64,000 bases of DNA from Ampelocalamus luodianensis (Eukaryota; Streptophyta; Magnoliopsida; Poales; Poaceae): positions 3,886,407 to 3,950,406 of the forward strand of contig CM070623.1 of assembly GCA_036346255.1 (NCBI GenBank). Direction: 5' to 3'. Positions 55,427 through 64,000 of the stretch are shown in pieces. Below the pieces are notes generated by a model. The model worked only from the letters and a program-made list of their open reading frames with translations, was not told the origin of the DNA and did no database searches. Made by a program: the position numbers and the translations under genes. The first letter of the stretch is position 1. Every line of letters begins with the position of its first letter.

Positions 55427-58400
55427 TGTGGGGACCCCGGATTATCTCCGTAAGACCGAGACTAAGCATGGTCTTAAGGACATAACTTTGGGTCTCCGGT
55501 AAATAGATTCCATCTTAACTCCATCTAAATGAGAGGCTTAACTCAAACTAGAGCCCCGACGATCATGCGAGCCGCTCCTCTGCGAGCACTACATGATTGT
55601 CGGTTCTCCAACAAGTCAAGCGCTACACTTAGTGAGTTAAATAGGAAGTCATGAACCGCGAGTACGACTTATATTGGCTCCCAAGATCAGCGACCAATAT
55701 AACCATACTCTCATACAACGTCGATTCACATCCATACAATACTCATACATAAATAGTGCAAAAGTTATACATCACAGTATCCAGTTTTCAACTACATAAG
55801 TGGCCGACCGGCCAAATTAAACAAGTTCATAGAGGAAGCAAGTAAATAAACCAAAATGCCTACAGTGGTATACCACATAACCCATCGGCAACCGATTGGG
55901 AGCTAAAGATAGCACACTACTCATCGGTATCGCCTAAATCGACACCGACAAGCTCATCGGTCTCAATATCCTCCTCACCTGTAAAAGCCAGCAAACACCT
56001 GGCCGAGTACAAAGAGTACTCGCAAGTCTTACACAAATAAAAATAGTTATGCATCAGGTCATTCAAAGGAAGGGCTCATATTGGCTTAATTTTGCGAAAG
56101 AGACGCAATACTGAACAACCTACACATACTAGTTTTTCAAGTGCCATTTCAAAATCAGATTTGAAGTAGAAGTAAAGCATGTGAATAAGTAGTGAATTCA
56201 ATAACAGATGAATCATACCAAAAACAAAGTGGTGGTCCACTTTGATACAACAACAAGCATGAACATCCCATTCATGACAATACCAAGTTATAACCACAAT
56301 TTTAATTCCAAGTCTAACAATAGTAACTCCCGAAATCAAGCGGTTGTCCATAACCGTGGACACGGCTATTTGAATAGATTTATACCCTGCAGGGGTGTAC
56401 TACTTTACCCACACGACTTGATTAGCCCGTAAGCCTCCAGATGCCTCCGAATATAGCATACTTCCTATGGTATGCCGGCCGGGTAAATTAAGATATGCTC
56501 GTTTTTAGCAAGAAGATCCCATTGAGCTAAGTCCCTCAACCCAGGGCTCCTAGGAAACACAAGCCGTTACCGTCTCCATCCTATCTCCTAGGAAACACAA
56601 GACATTAACGTCTCCATCCTATCGGCTCAAAAGGAACACAGGATTTCACGGTCCCGTGACCTTACAATTTCACCACCGTGGGACTCAACACAACAAAACC
56701 TTCCCCCTACTTAACCATACGGCTCCCAACCCGCATGTGGTAGCACGAATGTTCTTGAATCAACGACGTTATCAAAGTTCGGTCCTTAATTGTCTAGACA
56801 AGTCCAACCACTTACCCAAAGCTCGTGCACAAAGCACCATCACTAACCAACACTTGTCCAGACTAAAAGCTCATTTAAAATGAAAAAATTTGACTCATAA
56901 GACAGATACGAAGATCTGAATTCGAAGTATAAAAAGAAGGTTATGTTTATCCCATCATTGTCGGGTTATTCCCGACAATCAACTACCGTTTCTAGACTTG
57001 CATGGCTAAGCAAACCCGAACATTATAGCTTCACACATCCTATCTTAACCATTTCAGTACTAGAATAATTCATGGATAGCCACAATGACAAGATAATAGG
57101 ATGTGTCTAACTATTCATCACAAAAATAGCGACATTATAAAATAGCATGCAAGCAATTATCATTGCATCTACCCTAACAAAACTGAGATCAAATATGATG
57201 CAAAAAGAAAGTTCAAAGGATGCTTGCCTTGCTGGAAAAGTAGTTGTTCACTCTCAGTAGCGTAAGAGTCGATATCAATTGCTTCGGAGTCTAAAGAATA
57301 AAGACCGATATAAACACCGAGAAATACTCCAAAAATCAAGATGCTCAAAAATGCATGATTTTTCTACAGTAGCTAAGTCATGATTTTAGATGATTTTTGG
57401 TGAAAGAATTGTTTCATTTTGATTTAGTATATGAAAGTTATGGTGGTTTGAATTTCAGATTTCAATATGCTTCCATTTATGTAATTTAATTATAAGGTGA
57501 AATTTTGTAGAGCAGTGGTGAGTACATGGATTACATGGATAAATAGGCAATATTATTACAAGTTCAAAACAGTTGAGTTTGCTCCAATTGGAGTTTTCAT
57601 AATTTAGTTATTGATTTTTAAAGTTATCAGCATTAATAGTGTAAAAATAATGCCCCTTAGGATCATTTTCCTCAACTATAGTTTCTGTGACAGAGGTAAG
57701 TTTGAAACTATTTTTATAATTAATTTTATTTGAAATAGAAATTATCAAAACTGATTTCACTGTTTTTGGAGTTTCCAAGAATTACTTATGAATTTTCAAA
57801 GTTATCAACCTTTTTCTTTTGTAAAAATAATAGTGTTTATAGCTCATTTTCCAAAATAATGGTCTCTGTTAGATAGACATGTTTGAAACCAATTTTAATA
57901 TAAAGTTCATTAAATATGAAAATTATCAGAAGTGGTTTCACTCATTTTGGAGTTAAAATGATTTAGTTATGCATTTTAGAAGTTAATACCAATTTTCAGT
58001 GTACAAATTAACATATTTCGAATTTCCAAAAGTACTGATTACTTTTTCTACCGAGTGCTAACCTAGCCACAACCGCCGACGGTGGGACTGGGGCAAAGCC
58101 TGACCTAACTAACGTGGACTTGGCCTCTACTAAAAGAGTCGAAGCGCATTTCCAAGAATACGCCGTAACACTAAAACGCACACTGCTCTAAGCATGCTAG
58201 GGATACATTTTCCTTTTAGCGAAACGTAGTTTACAAACCACGATCCACTTAAACTACACTAGGCCCACAAGTCATAGACTCAGACTAATTAACTACAACC
58301 ATTAGCGCTAATTAATCCAAGAAAATCTCACTGTTTCAGCCGTAACCATCCGACAACAGGAACGGCGCGGCCGCGGCGTTGCCGTGCTCGTCGGCGGCAA

Positions 58401-60037
58401 AGGGAGGTTGGAGAGTGCAAAGGCCTAGTCAAAACGGAAAGGCAATAGCAAGGACTACCTCCCGGTGGGGTTTTGCGAGAAGAGGCGGTGCGCGCCAAAT
58501 GACGGAGTCGAGCGGAGGAGATGAATATGGTGCCGAGATCCGGAGGCGGTTACCCGAGGCAAATGGGCGCTAGATCCAGACTCCTGGGGTTCAAATAACG
58601 CTAAGGGAGAGGCACGGGGACCAAGGGCCTTCGTCTTCAGCTACGGCGACAAAAACCAGCGCGGCGAGGAGGAGGTCAACGCGCGGAACGCTCGAGATAA
58701 AGAAGATCAATGTGAGGTGGAATCGAACCACGACATCCATGAGATGGTCCTGCAGGGTTGGTTCGACGGAAACTCACCGCGCCGCCGTCGGGAAGAAGAC
58801 GAGCTCACGGCCGGAATTTGAAAACCGAAATCACAGAGCTCCTGTGCATTAACCAACAATAAGTTGAGGGTTTTACTCCTACCAATCTAGCACACGAAAA
58901 GACGCGCAAGAAATGGGGAGGATCTCACCGAGACGAAGATGACACAGGTGTCCTCCGGGCGCGCCTGAGCTTCAGGAGCACAAGGTTGGTCCAGCGCTAC
59001 AAGGAGAATCAAGAGCTCGCATAAGCCAAAATGGAAATGGCATGCAAGGGAGGAGGCGAGGTGCGAGAGCAGAAGTTTACAGAGAAATGAGCTCAAGGAG
59101 CTTCCTCTCCTCGGTCAAACAGAGGAGAAGTGAGGAAGAAACGGGTGTCGAGGGAGTATTAAGCTCGTGATGACGGAAATGGAGGCGGCGTGAAAGGGAA
59201 CGCCCGGAGTGGTGGAGGGGCGTGGATGGAAGGCGTGAGCATCGCCGCCATCGGCTCGTCGGAGCGAGGCGAAGCGCGTGGCGCTTCGCTCTCGCTACCG
59301 CAACGGAGGTAGGAGACGGCTCGACAAAGACGGGCTCACGACGCTACCACACGGCAAGGTGAGGTTTAAGTGGTTTTAGATCGACCGTTGGATTGCGAGT
59401 GGACGGATCAGATTAGAAAGGCGTTCGGACTGGTCAACAGGATGTGAGATCATGGCCGTTGAATCCTGATCCGATGGTTGCATGTGAGGTGCGGTTAGGA
59501 GGTTGGGCTGAGCCGTCTCGCCGAGTCGGACTCGAGTCAAGGTCTGGTTTAGGCCCGAGGAAGAGTGCTAGGGTTTGACTGATTCAATTTCAAATTGATT
59601 CTACTTTGACTGAGGTCTTAAAAATATAAATAAAATTCCTAAAATCATGAAATAATTTGTGGGGGTTCCTGGGATATCCTAGTGTCCATAAAAATTATTT
59701 AACCCTACTATTCATGATATATTTGGTAATATATAAATTCAAACTTAGGCTAGGCCTTGTAATGATGTTTGAATTTTCATAGGGTTTAAACCAGTCTCAA
59801 AAATTTGGGAAAAATTATATTATTTCGTGATAATTAATATAGGATTTGAATAAATTATTTCCAGAGACACTTTAGTAGCATTTATTTCAGTTTTATAATT
59901 GGGATTCAAATCAAAGTGTATGTATCATATATGTTTTTGAGATTTTTCCAAGTACAATATCAATTGAAAAGTTTCAAAAGATGATGCATACTAATGAGAT
60001 GCATAATAAACCTCTTTATTAATTTGGGGATGTGACA
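55427..60037 (-). repeat. Gypsy-F 3' LTR
   Basis: On the minus strand it starts TGTCACATCCCC at 60037 and ends GGGTCCCCACA at 55427; about 4.6 kb. AT-rich tail 55427-58050, GC-rich promoter block 58060-59560, AT-rich head to 60037. Open frames in the promoter block (58379-58573, 58887-59096) show no domain. The tail is related to 9428-10320. Confidence 0.85.
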
Positions 60038-60050
60038 AACCTCCCCCCTT
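60038..60050 (-). other. Gypsy-F polypurine tract
   Basis: The minus strand reads AAGGGGGGAGGTT immediately before the LTR start. Confidence 0.85.
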
Positions 60051-60245
60051 ACAAAAGATCTTGACCCCGAGATCGGTTAGGGTGGAAGTGGGATAGAAAG
60101 GTTCTAAAAGAAAATATAACATCCGTTGTCTTTAATTCCTTCAAAGATGGTGCCAAGATATCTTTGTAAGGTTACAAAGGATGACTATTACATTTCTCCT
60201 TCTCATTGCTTTGTTTAAACTTTTCTTTCTTGATTCAAAGACATT

Positions 60246-61330
60246 TTAAGTAGAAGGAAAAAGATCTGGATAATTAGCCCGCACTTGATCTTCACGCTCC
60301 CATGTCGCTTCATCTTCAGTATGGTTACTCCACTGAACCTTGATGAATTTGATATTGCGATTTCGCGTCTTGCGCTCCTTTTCTTCAAGAATGCGAATCG
60401 GGTGCTCCCGATAAGAAAGATCAGGCTGTAGGTCAAGTTTTTCTAGCTCAGTGGCTTCGGTTGGGACACGAAGACACTTTCTTAGTTGTGAAACATGGAA
60501 AACATCATGCACATCCGCAAGTGATGGTGGTAATTCTATTTGATACGCCACCGGTCCCATCTTTGCTAGAACTCGGAAAGGTCCGATGTAGCGAGGTGCC
60601 AATTTTCCTTTGACTTGGAAACAATGTGTTCCTTTCATTGGAGAAACCTTAAGATAGACATGATCGTCCACTTTAAAACTCAAGTCGCGACGACGGCGGT
60701 CAGCATAGGACTTCTGACGAGATTGAGCCGCCCGAAGTCGTTCGCGGATGACACGAACTTGTTCTTCTGCATCCTCTACCAAGGTTGGACCATAAAATGG
60801 CCTCTCCCCGGCTTCGGACCAGTTCAAAGGTGTCCTGCAAGCTCTCCCATACAAAGCCTCAAAAGGGGACATTGTATGCTTGATTGGAAACTGTTGTTGT
60901 AGGAGAACTCCGCAAATGGTAAGCATTTCTCCCAATTCTTGCTATAGGACAGCACACATGCTCGGAGAAGGTCTTCTAAAATTTGATTCACCCTTTCAGT
61001 TTGTCCGTCTATTTGCGGGTGGTAGGCGGAACTGAAAGATAGATTGGTCCCCATCGCTTGGTGCAAGCACTTCCAAAAGTGAGAGGTGAACTAGGGGCCC
61101 CTATCAGAAATGATCACTTTTGGTACACCATGGAGACAAACAATCCTGGAGATGTACAACTCTGCTAGCTTGACCCCGGTGTAAGTGGTCTTGACCGGAA
61201 TAAAATGGGCAACCTTCGCGACGATCAACAATCACCCATATGGAATCGCACTCACTTGAGTCCTTGAAGGCGGTGATAAAATCCATGCCAACTTCTTCCC
61301 ATTTCCACTTGGGAATGGGCGGGGTTGTAG
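60246..61330 (-). pseudogene. pol: Gypsy-F integrase with chromodomain-like tail
   Basis: Minus-strand pieces: MDFITAFKDSSECDSIWVIV (61286 on, first Asp), then a shifted block, MHQAMGTNLSFSSAYHPQID with GQTERVNQILEDLLRACVLS (61066 on, includes the catalytic Glu), LPFAEFSYNNSFQSS, and 60935-60246 with FEALYGRACRTPLNWSEAGE, SYADRRRRDLSFKVDDHVYL, RYIGPFRVLAKMGPVAYQIE and a chromodomain tail IKFIKVQWSNHTEDEATWER. A TAG interrupts near 61090, and frame changes occur near 61200 and 60930. The enzyme inserts element DNA; the chromodomain binds heterochromatin marks in related elements. Confidence 0.88.
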
Positions 61331-61375
61331 AGTACCGCCGGCTTCAAATGCTCGGCTTTGACTCTTTGGCATACA

Positions 61376-62380
61376 TCACACTGCAACATATTGCGCGATA
61401 TGCCTCTTCATTCGGCTCCACCATAGCCGCTTCTTAAGATCTTGGTATATTTTGGTACTACCTGGGTGAATAGAGAATTTGGAGTCATGAGCCTCCTTGA
61501 GAATTAGTTCTCTCAAGGCGCGGTCAAATGGCACCACCAACCGGTTTCTGAACAAAAGAGTGCCTTGCGAATCTTCTTTAAAGCATTTGGCCTTGCCTTC
61601 CTTCAATGCTTCTCGGATCTGGGCAACATCCAAGTCAGTCTTTTGGGCCTCCCTAATCTGGTCCTCAAGTGTAAAATTCACACTAAGGGCAGCGAGAGAA
61701 CCTTCTTCAATTATCTCCAGGTGCAGACGTTGCATCGCAGCACACAATCCTGCCGAAATGGGAGTTACCGATAAACAGTTGCACTGAGACTTTCTGCTTA
61801 GGGCATCAGCTACCACATTTGCTTTTCCTGGATGATAATGGAGTCCAAAATCATAATCTTTGATCAACTCAAGCCATCTTATTTGCCTCAAGTTCAGATC
61901 GGCTTGAGGGAAGATATACTTAAGACTCTTGTGGTCAGAGTAGATCTCGCAACGATTACTGATGAGGTAATGTCGCCAAATCTTCAGAGCATGAATGACT
62001 GCTGCGAGTTCCAAATCATGAGTGGGATAATTCAACTCATGTGGTCTCAATTGCCTCGATGCATAAGCTACCACTCGGCCCTCTTGCATAAGTACACAAC
62101 CGAGCCCATGGCGAGATGCATCGCAGTAAATGTCAAAGCTCTTGTGAATGTCGGGCAGAATAAGTACTGGAGCCTTGGTCAGGCATTTCTTAAGGATCTA
62201 AAAACTCTCCTCACATTCTGGCGACCATTCAAACTTCTTTTCTTTCTTTAAAAGTTGAGTCATTGGCCTCGCAATTTTGGAGAAGTTCTGGATGAACCTG
62301 CGATAATAACCCGCAAGTCCGAGAAAACTGCGAATATCAGTGATGTTTCTGGGTTGTCTCCAATCAAGGACGTCTTGCAC
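61376..62380 (-). pseudogene. pol: Gypsy-F RT connection and RNase H, through integrase zinc finger
   Basis: 62380-62201: QDVLDWRQPRNITDIRSFLG, LAGYYRRFIQNFSKIARPMT, ending at TAG 62198-62200. Past the stop the frame continues through DIYCDASRHGLGCVLM (RNase H first Asp) to the long frame 62089-61376: RPHELNYPTHDLELAAVIHA (Glu), YSDHKSLKYIFPQ (Asp), NVVADALSRKSQCNC (Asp), then LVVPFDRALRELILKEAHDS, KFSIHPGSTKIYQDLKKRLW and the HHCC finger start. All four RNase H acidic residues are present. The single TAG is the only obvious break within this segment. Confidence 0.9.
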
Positions 62381-62390
62381 TTTGCTTGGA

Positions 62391-63245
62391 TCAACAACGA
62401 TACCGCCTTGGATAAGACATGTCCCAAGAAACTAACTTCATGAAGCCGTAACTCGTGATTTGCCGAATTTGGCATAGAGTCGATGTTGGCGAGCTTTCTA
62501 ACACAAGCCTCAAATGTTGCTCGTGTTCTTCGTCAGACTTTGAGTAGATAAGGATGTCATCGATGAATACAACAACAAACTTATCCAAATACTCCATGAA
62601 AACTGAATTCATAAGATTCATGAAGTATGCCGGTGCATTCGTCAGACCAAAAGACATGACAGTATACTCGTACAACCCGTAACGAGTAGAGAATGCCATT
62701 TTCAGAATATCTTCAGTTCGAACGTTCATTTGATGATAGCCCAAGCCCAAATCAATCTTGGAGAATACTTGGGCTCCACTCAACTGATCGAATAAATCAT
62801 CAATCCGCGGAAGCGGATATTTATTTTTGATAGTGACTTCATTTAACGGACGGTAGTCAACACACATCCGCAAACTCTTGTCTTTCTTTTTGACAAAGAT
62901 GGCCGGACATCCCCAAGGTGAGGAGCTCGGCCTAATAAATCCCTTGTCTTGAAGCTCTTGGAGTTGCTTCTTCAATTCTTCTAACTCATTAGGGGGCATC
63001 CGGTAAGGTCGTTTTGAGATCGGTGTAGTACCGGGCACAAGCTCGATAACGAATTCAACTTCTCGATCAGGAGGCATGCTTGGAAGTTCTTCGGGGAATA
63101 CATCTGGATATTCACACACCACTGGCACCTTCTCAATTTCAAGAGAGGTACTAGCTTCTAAAGCATAGAGATGAGAATCGCCATCAGAGGTGCAAAACGA
63201 CTGACCTGCCGTCTTCGCTAGTGACAGAAATAGACCGTTGAGCAC
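62391..63245 (-). CDS. pol: Gypsy-F reverse transcriptase (open frame, 3' shifted)
   Basis: A 284-codon open frame: EIEKVPVVCEYPDVFPEELP, PDREVEFVIELVPGTTPISK, RMPPNELEELKKQLQELQDK, GFIRPSSSPWGCPAIFVKKK, VDYRPLNEVTIKNKYPLPRI, FSKIDLGLGYHQMNVRTEDI (first catalytic Asp), FSTRYGLYEYTVMSFGLTNA and VVFIDDILIYSKSDEEHEQH (the two other catalytic Asp). All RT core motifs are intact. The reading shifts near 62480, just after LRLVLE, before the thumb. The ORF is part of a Gag-Pol polyprotein, so its first Met is not a true start. It is the best candidate here for a formerly active enzyme. Confidence 0.9.
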   Translation of the reverse strand: MLNGLFLSLAKTAGQSFCTSDGDSHLYALEASTSLEIEKVPVVCEYPDVFPEELPSMPPDREVEFVIELVPGTTPISKRPYRMPPNELEELKKQLQELQDKGFIRPSSSPWGCPAIFVKKKDKSLRMCVDYRPLNEVTIKNKYPLPRIDDLFDQLSGAQVFSKIDLGLGYHQMNVRTEDILKMAFSTRYGLYEYTVMSFGLTNAPAYFMNLMNSVFMEYLDKFVVVFIDDILIYSKSDEEHEQHLRLVLESSPTSTLCQIRQITSYGFMKLVSWDMSYPRRYRC

Positions 63246-63519
63246 AATCGATCTTTCCCTGATTCTTGGATAGCCAATCCATCCCCAAAATCACATCAAT
63301 ACCCACTGAATTTATAACAATTAGATTTGCCAAGAAGTTAACCTTTTGAATTTCCACTTTTACGTCCCGACAGACTTGATCGGTTTGGAAAACCGATCCC
63401 GGCGACTGGATTTGATAAGGTGGCTGAAGTTTATGTATTTCAAATTGATTAAGTGTAGCATATTCTTCTTTGATGAATGAATGAGATGCTCCGGAATCAA
63501 ATAAAACTGAGGCCGACAA
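63184..63519 (-). CDS. Gypsy-F aspartic protease
   Basis: SASVLFDSGASHSFIKEEYA carries the catalytic Asp in DSGA; VNFLANLIVINSVGIDVILG and MDWLSKNQGKIDC complete the retropepsin fold. It cleaves the polyprotein and is homodimeric in the family. It overlaps the RT frame at 63184-63245 in another frame, so a shift separates the two. A second shift near 63520 separates it from gag. Confidence 0.85.
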   Translation of the reverse strand: MSASVLFDSGASHSFIKEEYATLNQFEIHKLQPPYQIQSPGSVFQTDQVCRDVKVEIQKVNFLANLIVINSVGIDVILGMDWLSKNQGKIDCAQRSISVTSEDGRSVVLHL

Positions 63520-63985
63520 GAATTAACAAGAAGTGTACCCAAACGACGCCGAGCGCCGCCACCTCCTCAGCAGTGACGTGGTTCACTCGGCCACGTGCAG
63601 GAACCTGAGGAGGGGTAGATGCTGCCCTTGGAGGTGGTGTAGGCCTTGCTACAGCTGGTGGTGTAGGAACTCGATAAACCTGAGGCATTCCCCGCTGCTT
63701 GGCGAGGCAATGAGTGGCAAAGTGGCCCTGGCGACCATAATGAAAGCAGGTGACATTAGGCTTGTAAGTACCACTGTTTTGGGAGTTCTTACTCCCGTTG
63801 TACCGCTGCACCGTAGGTGGAGAAGGTCGTGGAGATGCCATAGGAAGCCTCGATGGCACTGGGGCCTGAGAACGAGGTGCCTGGGGCGGCCCGGTGCGCT
63901 GTCGAGGAAAACTGCCGCTAGCTGAAAACTGAGCGGCTTTCTTCCTCTTCTTGGACTCCTCTACAGCCACACTCTTGTGCTCCAC
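63497..63985 (-). pseudogene. gag: Gypsy-F gag C-terminus with altered zinc knuckle
   Basis: KKRKKAAQFSASGSFPRQRT, a Pro/Ser-rich linker, then the knuckle CFHYGRQGHFATHC at about 63745-63705. The second Cys of the CCHC set is Tyr (TAT for TGT, a G-to-A change), so zinc binding is probably lost. It is followed by PPPRAASTPPQVPARGRVNH and VTAEEV leading into the protease. The N-terminal gag domain lies past the window. Confidence 0.85.
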
Positions 63986-64000
63986 TACAATGGCCTTGTT

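Larger units (their letters stand above)
55427..64000 (-). mobile_element. Gypsy-F, Ty3/gypsy chromovirus-like element (runs off window)
   Basis: Minus-strand element: 3' LTR 55427-60037, PPT 60038-60050, then integrase, RNase H, RT, protease and gag up to the window edge. The 5' LTR and the gag start lie beyond 64000. Coding is far better preserved than in gypsy-C or gypsy-D. Confidence 0.85.

Overview
This is a stretch of plant nuclear DNA, almost certainly from a grass. The evidence is the mix of very long-LTR Ty3/gypsy chromoviruses, CACTA (En/Spm) transposons encoding TNP2, a Copia gag-only element, GC-rich LTR promoters next to AT-rich noncoding DNA, and an NLR fragment with a cereal-type coiled-coil domain. 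No intact cellular gene, rRNA, tRNA or CRISPR array is visible. The window reads as silenced, nested-transposon heterochromatin. Species cannot be assigned from sequence alone.

Layout. 1-3.4 kb: a Copia integrase remnant cut by an LTR head, then an oppositely oriented LTR with a hairpin minisatellite. 3.4-7.8 kb: about six copies of a 229-bp tandem repeat that matches the leader of the NLR coiled-coil pseudogene at 7348-7842; the array is split by a gag-only Copia element (4855-6812). 7.8-12.75 kb: the left part of CACTA element A, with a subterminal-type repeat array, a Mutator-like inverted-repeat insertion and the C-terminal half of its TNP2 gene.

12.75-47.33 kb is a nested block. CACTA-B (12754-47334, TSD ATT) sits inside the TNP2 gene of CACTA-A, whose reading frame resumes at 47335-48119. 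CACTA-B carries two minus-strand genes, TNP2 (42.8-46.4 kb) and a second gene (13.5-41.5 kb) with a degenerate Ulp1/C48 protease-like tail. That second gene is split by gypsy-C (15845-41038, plus strand), whose pol is split by gypsy-D (23481-36492, minus strand, TSD TGTGG). Paired LTRs, PBS, PPT and coding continuity support each step.

48.1-55.4 kb is a series of truncated LTR ends and a broken retrotransposon ORF (53.0-54.7 kb). 55.4-64.0 kb is the 3' LTR and most of the internal region of gypsy-F (minus strand), which has the best-preserved reverse transcriptase and runs off the window.

Two signals cut across the window. Many stop codons look like C-to-T changes, as expected from methylated-cytosine decay. 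Separately, within roughly 19-41 kb the LTR copies disagree repeatedly at CAG/CTG sites, and both gypsy primer-binding sites show the same CAG-to-CG loss. That looks more like a consensus or base-calling artefact than evolution, and it may explain part of the frame breakage. I found no clear new biological system. The best leads are the subterminal-type array at a fixed distance from the CACTA second-gene leader, an unrecognised ORF upstream of gypsy-C gag, and the amplified NLR leader.
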